Shown here: piece after piece, positions 8,878-17,430 of the stretch | Position numbering within the stretch: the first letter of the stretch is position 1 | How the letters are laid out: every line of letters begins with the position of its first letter | NCBI GenBank assembly: GCA_937899715.1 | Contig: CALCNX010000040.1 | Span: 1 to 43,727, forward strand | Source: an uncultured bacterium | GTDB lineage: Bacteria; Bacteroidota; Ignavibacteria; Kapaibacteriales; UBA4661 | DNA: 43,727 nucleotides | Direction of reading: 5' to 3' | Notes under the pieces: model-generated | The model's input: only the letters and a program-made list of their open reading frames with translations | What the model was told of the DNA's origin: nothing | Databases searched by the model: none | Made by a program: the position numbers and the translations under genes

Positions 8878-9720
8878 TTAGTCTTCTCGTTTCCACCACG
8901 TTACATCCACAGAGTTTTCGCCGCCGTCAGCGCGAATAACGTCGCCGTTCAGCCAGTTAGCGTGCTCGTGGGTGAGGAGTGTGATGAGTTTTGCAACGTC
9001 ATCCGGCGTGGTCAGACGGTGCGACGGATTCCGCATCGTTGCGTTATCCATGAGTACGTCACTGCCCGGAATTTTGCGAAGCGCGGCGGTATCGGTAACG
9101 CCGGCAAGAATGGAATTTGCTGTGATACCCCACGGAGCCAGTTCCAATGCAAGCTGGCGAATATAGGACTCCAATGCTGATTTTGCTGCCGAAACGCCGC
9201 CATACATCGGCAGCACACGAGAGCCACCACCGCTTGTCATAGCGAAAATACGCGCTCCGGGGCTAAAGAGTTTTGCCTGAAACACATCTTGCGTCCAGTA
9301 AACAAGACTGTTTGCCATGACATCCTGTGTCATTTCGATTTGCTTTTGTGTGAGCATATCGGCGGGATTTTCTGCAATGAGCATTTTCAGCGAACCAAAT
9401 GCCAGAGAGTGCATCAATACTTTGATGGAAGGTGTTTCGCCCTGAACACTTGCAAATTCTTGCTTAATACCCGCAATTACTTCTTTGCGTCGCGCCTCGT
9501 CGGCTGCGTTGACGTTGAAGAAGATAGCTTTTACGCCGGCTTTCTCAATGTCGGCTTTGGTTGCTTCAGCAATCGGCATCGTCGCTGCGCGGTCGAGATG
9601 CACGCCGATGATGTTATATCCCGCTTTTGCCAGTTCGATAGCGGTGTGTCCGCCAAAACCGCTCGATACGCCCAGAATCAGTGCATATGAGTTCGGCGGT
9701 GCAATTTTTAACGTTGCCAC
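8878..9720 (-). CDS. enoyl-ACP reductase-like SDR (FabL type)
   Basis: A Rossmann-fold short-chain dehydrogenase of 280 residues. The nucleotide loop reads GVSSGFGG (about 17-24), and the catalytic pair is Tyr173 and Lys180, i.e. Tyr-x6-Lys rather than the Tyr-x3-Lys of classical SDRs; that spacing is diagnostic of enoyl-ACP reductases. HSLAFG (104-109) matches the HSIAF region of FabI/FabL, and the segment YGGVSAAKSALES...ELAPWGITANS, followed by GVTDTAALRKIP, is much closer to Bacillus FabL than to FabI. It likely reduces the enoyl-ACP double bond in fatty acid elongation with NAD(P)H. A possible promoter -7 box lies 40 bases upstream. FabL versus another enoyl reductase subtype is an inference. 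Confidence 0.8.
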   Translation of the reverse strand: MATLKIAPPNSYALILGVSSGFGGHTAIELAKAGYNIIGVHLDRAATMPIAEATKADIEKAGVKAIFFNVNAADEARRKEVIAGIKQEFASVQGETPSIKVLMHSLAFGSLKMLIAENPADMLTQKQIEMTQDVMANSLVYWTQDVFQAKLFSPGARIFAMTSGGGSRVLPMYGGVSAAKSALESYIRQLALELAPWGITANSILAGVTDTAALRKIPGSDVLMDNATMRNPSHRLTTPDDVAKLITLLTHEHANWLNGDVIRADGGENSVDVTWWKRED

Positions 9721-9759
9721 AAGTACGTTCCCAAGAATTGTGAATAAGTTGTGATTTTA

Positions 9760-9767
9760 CAAACCTA
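9760..9767 (-). promoter_or_regulatory. candidate Bacteroidota -7 box (TAGGTTTG)
   Basis: An exact TAnnTTTG match on the minus strand, 40 bases before the FabL-like start. No good -33 element stands at the 20-base distance seen at other promoters here, so support is only moderate. Confidence 0.3.
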
Positions 9768-9918
9768 CAAGAAATTTTGTGCGCAAAATACAAAACTCGC
9801 ACTTATTCCACTACATGATTTTTGGCTATGAGCGAAACTCCATAACGCATCCATTTTCCGACGGCGAAGAACCGTGCGGACACAGTTTCATACACAATTT
9901 GTACACAATTCATCAGGA

Positions 9919-11712
9919 CTACGGCTGCACCACAAGTGTCCGAACCATGCTCACCCCGCCCGCCAGAAAGCGCACAAAATAGACACCTCCTGCCAAGCCC
10001 TCTGTGGAAACGTGGACGTGGTGCGCTCCTTCAGCAAAATTACCATTCGCAGGCACAGCCACAGTGCGCCCCAGATTGTCCACGATGGAAAGTTGCACAA
10101 AAGCAGATTGCTCAAGGGCGAACGTTATAGTCACAAGTGTTTGAACGGGATTGGGGGCGACGTTTTGCAAACCTGTTCCGAAACCGCTTCCCGCATTGAT
10201 GCTTGTTGATGTGAAGCGCAGAGATAATGCCGCACTCTCATTATGCAGTCTGTCAAGCGCAGTAACGGCGTATTGCGCGGATGCAGAGAGCGCTTGAGCA
10301 GTGTCATTCCACGTGCGGTCGGGGGTGATGGCAATGATTGCTTGCGGGTTGTTGATATTGATTTGCTCCACGCTCGGAAAACGATAGAGTACATAGTAAA
10401 AAGCCGTGTCGCCATCAGAAGCGCGAGAAGGCGCATCCCAACTTATTTTTAAGGCACGTCCGCCATCGGTGGCGATGCGCAGATTGGTCGGTGCATTGGG
10501 CGGAATCGAATCTTTCCACGGCATGGTGGGTGGGAGCGCTTGCGTCCGAAACGCCCCGCCCAAAAGAGCAGTGCGAACACTCTGTAAGTCTCGCGTGAGC
10601 GAATTGGAGCTAAAAAACACTGCACCGTCGCCGTTTTGCTGACGATTGAAATCCACTTGCCGCGTTATATCTTCAGCCGTCCATGCTGCGTCTGTGAGAC
10701 GATATGCGCCCAAGCCTGTGTACAGATGCCGCGCCGACTGACGGGCTTGTGCATTCCACCAGGGCATAAGTTTTGCATAATCCTGCCCGCCACCAAATTT
10801 CCAATACAGTTGTGGGACGACATAATCTACCGACCGCGCACCAAGCCACGCCAGAGCATCGCAATACACGACCGAATACGCATCCAAGCCACTTGTGCCG
10901 CTTGGCGTACCGCTCCGCCAAATACCGAAAGGACTAATGCCGAACTTCACAAACGGCTTCAGGGCGCGAATGCTATCAGAGACGGCTTGCACAAAGAGGT
11001 TTACATTGTCGCGTCGCCAGTCAGAAATATTACCGATGCCGCGTGAATACTGGCGAAACGTCTCCGCATCTTGTGTGGTTGTGCCTTCGTAAGGATAAAA
11101 ATAATCGTCAAAATGCACACCGTCAATGTCGTAGCGCTTTACTACGTCCATAACGACCGAAAGAATGTAAGCCCGAACCTCCGGCAGCCCCGGATTCAGC
11201 AAACGATACGGATTGGTGTACGCAAGATGCCATGCGGGCTGTGTACGAGAAATGTGATTGGACGCGACGCCCGAAGACGACGAAACCACAGAGCGGAACG
11301 GATTGAACCACGCATGAAGTTCCATGCCGCGCTTGTGTGCTTCTTCGACCATGAAGATAAGCGGGTCCCATGCGGGAGAAGGTGCACGCCCTTGAGCGCC
11401 TGTCAGCCATTGCGACCACGGTTCAATGGTGCTTGCATAGAGCGCATCGGCAGAAGGGCGAATTTGCACAAAGACTGCATTGATGCCCATTTGACGATGG
11501 AGGTCGAGAATGCGGATAAAATCGGCACGTTGCGCCTCCGGCGTTGCCGTGGCGCTGATCGGGAAATCTATATTGAACACGCTCGAAAGCCAAACGCCGC
11601 GAAATTCTCGCTTGGGTGGGCTTTGCGCGTAAATGCGGGGAAAGCCCGGCGAAAAAATTTCTATAACAATGATGACGCAGACAATGAAGCAAAAACGAGC
11701 AATAGTAAGCAT
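9919..11712 (-). CDS. GHL10-type family 10-like glycosidase with FnIII and T9SS sorting domain
   Basis: A 597-residue exported protein. Residues 1-30 form a signal peptide (hydrophobic core VCVIIVIEIF, cleavage near YAQ). Residues about 35-360 match the GHL10 (DUF187, YddW-like) TIM barrel: FRGVWLSSVFNIDFP at the first strand, HAWFNPFRS, DGVHFDDYFYPYEG, FGISPFGIWR and YVVPQLYWKFGG are family landmarks with carboxylates at strand ends. Residues about 405-490 are a fibronectin type III domain (PPNAPTNLRI...YYVLYRF). Residues about 515-597 are a T9SS type A sorting domain (NVAPNPVQT... GGVYFVRFLAGG...), so it is expected to cross the outer membrane and be attached at, or released from, the surface. 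Relatives act on peptidoglycan or other glycans; the substrate here is not known. Confidence 0.88.
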   Translation of the reverse strand: MLTIARFCFIVCVIIVIEIFSPGFPRIYAQSPPKREFRGVWLSSVFNIDFPISATATPEAQRADFIRILDLHRQMGINAVFVQIRPSADALYASTIEPWSQWLTGAQGRAPSPAWDPLIFMVEEAHKRGMELHAWFNPFRSVVSSSSGVASNHISRTQPAWHLAYTNPYRLLNPGLPEVRAYILSVVMDVVKRYDIDGVHFDDYFYPYEGTTTQDAETFRQYSRGIGNISDWRRDNVNLFVQAVSDSIRALKPFVKFGISPFGIWRSGTPSGTSGLDAYSVVYCDALAWLGARSVDYVVPQLYWKFGGGQDYAKLMPWWNAQARQSARHLYTGLGAYRLTDAAWTAEDITRQVDFNRQQNGDGAVFFSSNSLTRDLQSVRTALLGGAFRTQALPPTMPWKDSIPPNAPTNLRIATDGGRALKISWDAPSRASDGDTAFYYVLYRFPSVEQININNPQAIIAITPDRTWNDTAQALSASAQYAVTALDRLHNESAALSLRFTSTSINAGSGFGTGLQNVAPNPVQTLVTITFALEQSAFVQLSIVDNLGRTVAVPANGNFAEGAHHVHVSTEGLAGGVYFVRFLAGGVSMVRTLVVQP

Positions 11713-11766
11713 GGACGCGCAAGAAATCAGGTGATAAAACGAAATAGTGGTTTGGGTATTATTTTA

Positions 11767-11774
11767 CAAATATA
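11767..11774 (-). promoter_or_regulatory. candidate -7 box (TATATTTG) for the GHL10 gene
   Basis: An exact TAnnTTTG, 55 bases before the start codon on the minus strand. The expected -33 CTTG is not present at 20 bases, so this is a partial match. Confidence 0.35.
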
Positions 11775-11807
11775 GCTACACCCCGCCAATGAACACTTAA
11801 CTGCTGA

Positions 11808-12255
11808 GAGCCTGTTTGAAAAGTCATTATTTGGCTAATCGCTGGAGCAACAGGCGAATCATGGCAAGCTCAACGAAGGCTTGCTGAGATTGCGGTAATC
11901 GTTCATAATCTTTCGCCAACCGTTGAGCCGACGAGAGCCAAGCGAAAGTTCTTTCAACAACCCAGTGTCGTTTGAGCGGAAGAAAGCCTTGTTGTTGTCT
12001 TTGCGGAACAACCGCAAGCCTTATCTGCCAAAGAGAATAAGCCAAGACAAGGAGGGTTGCTTTGAAGTCGGCATCGCACTAGAGCAGACGAAGCATTGTA
12101 TGGCATTCATGGAGGCGACGCAGCGCCAAAAAGCCGCACTGATTTTCGCTTGTCTTTGCCGAGAGAATAACGACCGCAGGCAAGAGTCCTTCCGTATCGG
12201 TGACGATACAGCCTTTACGACCCTCAATTTTTTTGCACTGTCTAAGACGAAACCA
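11808..12255 (-). pseudogene. IS5-family transposase remnant (C-terminal half, amber stop) with terminal repeat
   Basis: On the minus strand one continuous frame reads KKIEGRKGCIVTDTEG, then a TAG stop after CHTMLRLL, then CDADFKA and on to WVVERTFAWLSSAQRLAKDYERL, stopping at 11827. This is the second half of an IS5/IS427-like DDE transposase: the Asp of DADF and the Glu of VERTFAW correspond to the second and third catalytic acids. The first half, with the first catalytic Asp, is absent. The end sequence GAGCCTGTTTGAAAAGTC at 11808-11825 looks like the terminal inverted repeat of this family. The relic abuts the 3' end of the ABC transporter gene, so the insertion and later decay may have removed genes downstream of it. 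It cannot be active. Confidence 0.8.
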
Positions 12256-12292
12256 CCCATCATTTCAGCAAACATCGTTGTTTACGCCTCGT

Positions 12293-13795
12293 TCATCCAC
12301 GCCGCAGCGCTGGAGGAACAGCCCACCACTCCAGCAATTCAAACATTCCCTGCACTGTAAGTGCCAGTAGTGCTGCCGGAATCGCGCCTTCCAGTATTTG
12401 TGCGGTGTCAGCGAGGCGTATGCCCGTCATAATGGGCTGTCCGTGCCCGCCCGCGCCAATGAGTGCTCCCAGAGTTGCCGTGCCAACGTTCAGCACCGCC
12501 GCCGTTTTTATGCCGGAGAGAATGACGGGTAATGCAAGTGGCAGTTCAATGCGCCAAAGCCGAACGCCACGGGGCAAGCCCAGTACCTCCGCCGATTCAC
12601 GGAGCGCTGTGGGTATCGTCTCCAAGCCCGTTACTGTCCCGCGCAGAATGGGCAAAATACTGTACAAAAAAAGCGCTGCCACAGCCGGCACTGTACCTAT
12701 GCCCAGAAGTGGTATCATCAGCACAAGCAGTGCCAGCGAGGGAATCGTCTGCATCACGCCAGCCGCACCCAGCACCACAAAACCCACACGCGGCAGTTGC
12801 GAAGCCAGCACGCCAAGCGGAATTGCCATCAAAATTGCCGAGAGAAGCGATACTGCTACAAGCGACAAATGCTCCCACGTTCTACGCATCATGCGCTGCG
12901 CGAGGTTTTCCGTGTCGGACTGAGTATTTGTATTTTTCTCAAATGTTGCGGCAAGAAAGTGAGACGCAATAAGACTTTCGGGCGTTTTGTCGCGTTTTGC
13001 CTGCGCGTTCATTGCCGTCATGGTCTCCTGAGCAATACGGCTTTCCAGCGAAAGTAAGATTTGCTGCACGTCCGGCGGCATATCGAGGCGATAGAGAATG
13101 ACAGCGCGGTAATCGGGGAAATACTGGCGGTCGTCGCGGAGAATATGCAGCGAATCCAGCGCAATTTCGGCATCGGTGGAATAAAGTTCCGTGAGGTCAA
13201 TCGTTCCCGATGCAAGCGCTCTGTACGCCAAATCATGATCCAGCCCGCGCACGTCCTTCTGTGGCAATCCGTATGCTGCCTGCAAGCCCTGCCAGCCGTC
13301 GTGTCTGTCCATAAATTCATTGCTGAACGCAAAGCGCAGTGCGGGATAGCGGCTAAGGTCGGAGATATTCTGTAAGCCCAGTTCTTGTGCGGTTCTTCGC
13401 GTAACGCCCAGCGCGTAAGTATTGGCAAAACCGAACGTGCGAGAAATGCCGATGCCACGCTTTTGTAACTCGTTCCTGAGGTCGTCATCATTGCGAATAG
13501 TCGTTCCCGCGAGGATTTCAGCAATGATGGTTCCGGTGTATTCCGGGTACGCATCAATATCGCCCTTTTGGAGCGCATTCCAGAGAATCCGTGTACCACC
13601 AAGCTGCGCCACGTGCCGCGCCGGAACACTTGTGCGCAAACGCTGCGTGAGGATTTCGCCCAAAATCACTGATTCAGTAAACGTCTTCGAGCCGATGGCG
13701 TATTCGTGTGCAAGAAGGCTTGCGGGCAAAGCAAAGCAATACAAAGCAAGGCAGAATAAGGCTTGCAGAAGAACAACTGTGAGAAAACTACGCAT
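12293..13795 (-). CDS. osmoprotectant/quaternary-amine ABC transporter, binding protein fused to permease
   Basis: Start chosen at the Met that overlaps the upstream stop as TGATG, which begins a signal sequence (MRSFLTVVLLQALFCLALYC...LLAHE). Residues about 35-270 are an OpuAC/ProX/YehZ-like solute-binding domain (GSKTFTESVILGEILTQ, DAYPEYTGT, DLTELYSTDAE). Residues about 290-495 are an MetI-type permease with the EAA loop (ALRESAEVLGLPRGVRLWRIELPLALPVILSGIKTA). So a periplasmic domain comes first and the channel second; fused homologues I know of (e.g. OpuABC, EgtU type) have the permease first. Likely ligands are glycine betaine, choline, carnitine or ergothioneine; not decidable by eye. 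No ATPase subunit gene is next to it; the spot directly downstream is an IS relic. Confidence 0.85.
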   Translation of the reverse strand: MRSFLTVVLLQALFCLALYCFALPASLLAHEYAIGSKTFTESVILGEILTQRLRTSVPARHVAQLGGTRILWNALQKGDIDAYPEYTGTIIAEILAGTTIRNDDDLRNELQKRGIGISRTFGFANTYALGVTRRTAQELGLQNISDLSRYPALRFAFSNEFMDRHDGWQGLQAAYGLPQKDVRGLDHDLAYRALASGTIDLTELYSTDAEIALDSLHILRDDRQYFPDYRAVILYRLDMPPDVQQILLSLESRIAQETMTAMNAQAKRDKTPESLIASHFLAATFEKNTNTQSDTENLAQRMMRRTWEHLSLVAVSLLSAILMAIPLGVLASQLPRVGFVVLGAAGVMQTIPSLALLVLMIPLLGIGTVPAVAALFLYSILPILRGTVTGLETIPTALRESAEVLGLPRGVRLWRIELPLALPVILSGIKTAAVLNVGTATLGALIGAGGHGQPIMTGIRLADTAQILEGAIPAALLALTVQGMFELLEWWAVPPALRRG

Positions 13796-14313
13796 CACGA
13801 TACAAGACGATTGATGCAATCCACATAGTGATGCGCCCTGTGCTCAGCGAATAGGTCAGCCGTCAGCATGAGAGAGGATTGAATGAAAAGACCAATAGCC
13901 ACAGCATACCAAGCGCTATTACGCGAGACGATAAAGGTCGTGGCAATAGCTGCAAGCAGCAGTGCTATTTCTAGCCATTTGTACAGCGTAAAATTCTTAT
14001 TCACTACGTCCATGCGCTTCATTTCATCGGCTTTGTACGCTGCTGGAGCAGACTGCACCTGCGCGGAAAAGGTTTCGATTTGCTTGTCACTTCGTAGATA
14101 CACGCTTCCGCCCACAACGATTTGAATGAGTGCCACTGCCACAAGTGGATAGGACATTGCCTTGAACGTCGTTGCAAAACTGCTTTCGCTCATCCAGAGC
14201 CATACCGAAACAATGATTGCCAACACGCCAACACCCACAAAAATGAGGCTCTCATATTTTTCCGCAAGGAAATAACGCACAATTTCCTGCTGCATCTGCT
14301 GAATATCACTCAT
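13795..14313 (-). CDS. four-helix membrane protein of unknown function
   Basis: A 172-residue protein I do not recognise. Hydrophobic segments lie at about residues 22-40, 50-70, 112-130 and 133-152, separated by a polar, probably helical stretch (SDKQIETFSAQVQSA...DEMKRMDVVNKNF, about 74-106). The N-terminus is short and charged. Its stop overlaps the start of the ABC transporter gene by one base (TGATG), so the two are probably translationally coupled, and a promoter-like sequence lies just upstream of this gene. That suggests a membrane accessory role to the transporter, but there is no direct evidence. Confidence 0.75.
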   Translation of the reverse strand: MSDIQQMQQEIVRYFLAEKYESLIFVGVGVLAIIVSVWLWMSESSFATTFKAMSYPLVAVALIQIVVGGSVYLRSDKQIETFSAQVQSAPAAYKADEMKRMDVVNKNFTLYKWLEIALLLAAIATTFIVSRNSAWYAVAIGLFIQSSLMLTADLFAEHRAHHYVDCINRLVS

Positions 14314-14336
14314 GGTCGGTTTATGGAAAGATGGGA

Positions 14337-14367
14337 AAAAGATATAGCGATAAAAAAAAACATCAAG
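14337..14367 (-). promoter_or_regulatory. candidate promoter CTTG-N19-TATCTTTT
   Basis: On the minus strand, a -33-like CTTG stands 19 bases before TATCTTTT (seven of eight to TAnnTTTG), placing transcription start about 15-20 bases before the membrane protein/ABC transporter pair. Confidence 0.4.
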
Positions 14368-14471
14368 CGCGAAAGGTATGCTTACCGTTCACGCTTGGCG
14401 CACAATCTAAGATATTTTTTGATGGAAACCGAAATTTTTGGTCAGCACATCACTCGCAAATAGTGAGACGT

Positions 14472-16136
14472 TTACCGCAGCACTTGTACAGCCTGAATGT
14501 GAGTAAAAGAGGGCGTTTGCAGATGCACAAAGTACATTCCGGTAGCAATGCCTTGAGTATTGAGATGATAAATCTGCTCACCCATGGGCACTTCAGAATC
14601 AAGCATTGGTGCGACTTCCTGTCCAAGCATATTGAAAAGACTCAATCGTACACGCTCTGCACGTAATAGTGTAAATTGCACACTAATGGCATCCGTCGCC
14701 GGATTGGGCGAAATCAGGAATGATGATGGGGCAGATGAAAGAACCTGCACATCCGTCTTTGGTTGCGCGGTGAAGCTGCGTCCGGCAGACCACGCGCTTG
14801 TGCTCGTGGCATTTTTCGCCCGAACACGCCAATAAATAGTCGTTCCGGGAAAGATTTCACCGATGGTCTTACTCGTGACGGAAGCAGGTATAAGGGAGTC
14901 TCTCGATACCGTCGTAATAAACCCCGCATCCCCAGAGACGTGCAGGTCGTAGAGCGTTGCAGAGGGAACGCTCTGCCATTGCAGCGTCGTAAACAGTGGT
15001 TGATTGACTGCCTTATCGGCGGGGGCTATCAGCGTTGGTGCAGCAAGAGCAGTAACAGACGGCGTGGAGCATTTGTCAACACCCGTCGTGAAAGGATAAA
15101 AATTCGGCTGCTCGTTGTAGAGCGCTTTCCATGTTGCTGCCTTTTCACTGTGCGTTGACCACTTGATTTGCCCTGATGCCGCCAGAGGGCGCAAGGAATC
15201 AATCAGGATGCTAATTTTATCTAAATAACCCGCCCGCGAAAAATCGCGCTGGTTCGTCTGAATCTGCATCACAAAAAACTTTCCTTTGTTTGCTTTCATT
15301 GCCGCGATTGTGGAGCGAACGTTTGCCATTATTTCCGTTACGACCGTTGCAATCGGCTTAGTGGAATCCACAACGGCATCGCCACCCACGCCTAAATTTG
15401 CCAACGCTGCCGTACAGATATGGTTCATATAGCCTGCTGTTGTTGTATCACGCGGTCGCCATGCTCCGGTATGATTAAGGTCGCTGCCGTGTGCTGTCTG
15501 CATACGGACATAGTCGTAGCTTGCACCGCCCAAAAGAACTTCCGCTTTCCATGTATAGGTCGGATATTTTCGCCCGCGCAAGCCTTTGCCAAGCGAATCC
15601 CATGTAAAGCCTGTTGTGGTCATACCCATAAGTGTTTGTGCGCCCATCGGACCATTCCATGTAAAACCGCCCACATTTTTTGAAGACTTTATCGTCGGAG
15701 AAAGTTGGTCGAGAAGATAGGCAACATCGGCATAGTTATACTGATTTTGGTGCGCGTGGGGGTCAAGTTGAATCTGACCATTATTGTCTTCAGCCATCCA
15801 TTGCAGAAGATTCTTACCGTTCGTCGAAGCATCGCCCTTATCGAATTGCTGCGCGGCAAGCAGGAAATTCCAATCGGACTGGTAGTTCCATTTCGCTCCT
15901 TTTGTGCGGATCATATCGGCTATTTGCTTGACGTAAGCGCGGTATTGAGTGAATTGGGCTTGGCTTTTTGTGTAATCAAGCCGTACCCCGCTTGGGTCGT
16001 TGTCGCTCTCTTCGCAGTGCGAATTAAAATTGATGTACAGTGTATCTTGTGTAGGCTGCGCTTGCACAATCACACCATAAAAAAGCAAAAATATTAATAC
16101 ACAGCTATATTGAAAGTAATACTTTATGGTATTCAT
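14472..16136 (-). CDS. T9SS-exported protein with deacetylase-like catalytic region, FnIII-like and sorting domains
   Basis: Start set at MNTIKYYFQYSCVLIFLLFYG, a signal peptide ending near VQAQ; the open frame upstream is not signal-like. About 554 residues. The N-terminal region (about 25-370) opens with a beta strand TLYINFNSHCEES and contains QLDPHAHQNQYNYADV, HGSDLNHTGAWRP, and near its end QIKWSTHSEKAATW. This arrangement of Asp/His clusters on strands resembles the NodB/polysaccharide-deacetylase fold, but it is not a canonical match, so activity is uncertain. A FnIII-like domain (about 380-460, LIAPADKAVNQPLFTTLQWQ...YWRVRAKN) and a T9SS type A sorting domain (about 475-554, FLISPNPATDAISVQF...GMYFVHLQ) follow. 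The palindromic element at 16171 lies directly upstream. Confidence 0.75.
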   Translation of the reverse strand: MNTIKYYFQYSCVLIFLLFYGVIVQAQPTQDTLYINFNSHCEESDNDPSGVRLDYTKSQAQFTQYRAYVKQIADMIRTKGAKWNYQSDWNFLLAAQQFDKGDASTNGKNLLQWMAEDNNGQIQLDPHAHQNQYNYADVAYLLDQLSPTIKSSKNVGGFTWNGPMGAQTLMGMTTTGFTWDSLGKGLRGRKYPTYTWKAEVLLGGASYDYVRMQTAHGSDLNHTGAWRPRDTTTAGYMNHICTAALANLGVGGDAVVDSTKPIATVVTEIMANVRSTIAAMKANKGKFFVMQIQTNQRDFSRAGYLDKISILIDSLRPLAASGQIKWSTHSEKAATWKALYNEQPNFYPFTTGVDKCSTPSVTALAAPTLIAPADKAVNQPLFTTLQWQSVPSATLYDLHVSGDAGFITTVSRDSLIPASVTSKTIGEIFPGTTIYWRVRAKNATSTSAWSAGRSFTAQPKTDVQVLSSAPSSFLISPNPATDAISVQFTLLRAERVRLSLFNMLGQEVAPMLDSEVPMGEQIYHLNTQGIATGMYFVHLQTPSFTHIQAVQVLR

Positions 16137-16170
16137 TGTAATACCTCGTAGAAAATGATGGAAGAAAACG

Positions 16171-16323
16171 AGAGTGTAAATTGTTTTGTGTAAACTCCCC
16201 TCACCCAACCCTCTCCCAGAGGGAGAGGGCTTCAGAATAAATTGATTGTTCTTGTCTTCGCTCCTTCTCCCTCTGGGAGAAGGCGGGGGATGAGGGCTGT
16301 TTACACAAAACTCTGCACACTCT
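16171..16323. repeat. MITE-like palindromic element with 25-base imperfect terminal repeats
   Basis: Outer arms AGAGTGT...GTTTTGTGTAAAC and its complement match at 21 of 25 positions. Inside them a second arm pair reads CCTCACCC/CTCTCCCAGAGGGAGAG against CTCCCTCTGGGAGA/GGGGGATGAGGG. The CTCTCCC(A)GAGGGAGAG core resembles palindromic repeats dispersed in many bacterial genomes. It has no coding capacity. Confidence 0.7.
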
Positions 16324-16629
16324 CAAGAAACTACTCAAAAATTGTCTGTTTATAGTATTAGAGCATACTCCAAAAAACCATAGCGCAATAATCTACAAGA
16401 AAAGAATAAGTGGGAATATATGCCGTAAGCTGCTTTCTATCAAATCATACGGATAGATTTAACATTTTTGACAAGAAACTTTTCTTCTTCCCAAACCAGA
16501 TACGGACAGAGGTTTGGAAGGCAGAACACAACGAATTTTTAACATTCTTAACGCACGATTTTGAGTAAAAAAAAGCAAACAAGCAAGTACTTGTCTGCCT
16601 TCCGTTCACAGGGTTGTTGTCACCTCTAA

Positions 16630-16805
16630 GAGGCTGTTTGAAAACTCGCAATAGTGAACTTTATTGCCCTCATCTGAATAACAGTGATACCAAATTCAGC
16701 TTTTCAATGCTGGACGTAGTGGTTCATTATGCGAAGTAACCGCTCATTCTGCCACTTGCGGAAATGGGGAAAAGTGGTATTTTGAGAAGGCTTCTTTGGT
16801 GCGTA
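16630..16805 (-). pseudogene. IS5-like fragment: terminal repeat plus scrap of transposase N-terminus
   Basis: GAGGCTGTTTGAAAACTC (16630-16647) matches the end of the IS relic at 11808 at 16 of 18 bases. On the minus strand a short frame (16805 to 16704) reads TTFPHFRKWQNERLLRIM, similar to the Y/F-x-x-FRKW-x-x-x-x-x-x-RI helix near the start of IS5-family transposases. The middle and C-terminal parts are missing, so it would be an internally deleted copy. The end repeat is fairly clear; the protein similarity is tentative. Confidence 0.4.
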
Positions 16806-16895
16806 AGTCTAAAATCCACTTTAAGGCTCGTTTGAATATCCCGGTGTTGTATGCAAGCACCTTTGAGTCATAAAAAAACACTCCGAGAGAAAATC

Positions 16896-17381
16896 ATGAT
16901 GAGCGTAATAGTTATTCTTGAAGTTGCCAACCTATTCTTCGCCGGTCTTTTGTCCGGTGCAGAGTATGTTGTTCGGTATGGTGTGCGCGTACCCTTGAAT
17001 GTGCTGGACGTACAACCCCAACTTCAGTTCCGTCAGGCGCTTATTCGCACACTCCGTCTGGCGGTTCCGGCTGTGTACGTGCCTACAATACTGTCAGCAC
17101 TTGCGGTAACGATTATGAATGGCACGAGCACGGGGCTTGTTTTTCGGTGCGTCGGACTGCTTGCTATGCTTATCTGGAGCATAACTACCTTTCTTGGTAC
17201 AGTGCCTCTGAATCAAGATTTGCTTACATGGCTACCCGAAGCACCGCCTGAAAACTGGAGAGCCGTTATCGCCAAGTGGGAACGTCTTGATATGGTTCGC
17301 TTTTGGGCAGCGCTTATAGCGTTTGCATCGTTTATTACGGCTGTGGCAGTGCGGTTGATTACGATACCGAACCATTCCTGA
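16896..17381 (+). CDS. DUF1772-like (anthrone oxygenase-type fold) membrane protein
   Basis: About 161 residues from the Met-Met pair chosen as start (the frame extends 15 codons upstream without membrane character). Four hydrophobic segments: about residues 2-24, 60-85, 88-110 and 135-156. The pattern of an N-terminal helix with G-x-x-x-G-A-E, a central TxxLxxVP-like loop (TTFLGTVPLNQDL) and a late W-R-x-x-x-x-x-W-E-R-x-D-x-x-R motif (WRAVIAKWERLDMVR) fits the DUF1772/anthrone-oxygenase-like family of small membrane proteins. In most bacteria the function is unknown. It is the first of a run of plus-strand accessory genes. Confidence 0.65.
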   Translation: MMSVIVILEVANLFFAGLLSGAEYVVRYGVRVPLNVLDVQPQLQFRQALIRTLRLAVPAVYVPTILSALAVTIMNGTSTGLVFRCVGLLAMLIWSITTFLGTVPLNQDLLTWLPEAPPENWRAVIAKWERLDMVRFWAALIAFASFITAVAVRLITIPNHS

Positions 17382-17430
17382 ACCCAAGAAAAATCAATCA
17401 CTATTTTCCGCACCTTTTTACATTACAGCC

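Larger units (their letters stand above)
16137..16895. other. gene-free interval of about 760 bases
   Basis: No convincing protein-coding gene. It holds a 153-base palindromic element, an AT-rich stretch without recognisable signals (about 16324-16625) and a degraded IS5-like fragment. A 68-codon open frame on the minus strand at 16445-16651 has no start context, no homology I recognise, and runs into the IS terminal repeat. Confidence 0.7.

Noticed and set aside
8878..9720. Annotation as an ordinary 3-oxoacyl-ACP reductase
   Set aside because: The catalytic pair has Tyr-x6-Lys spacing and an HSLAF segment, which fit enoyl-ACP reductases, not Tyr-x3-Lys ketoreductases.
16445..16651. 68-codon minus-strand open frame
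   Set aside because: No recognisable family, no promoter or start context, and it overlaps an IS terminal repeat.
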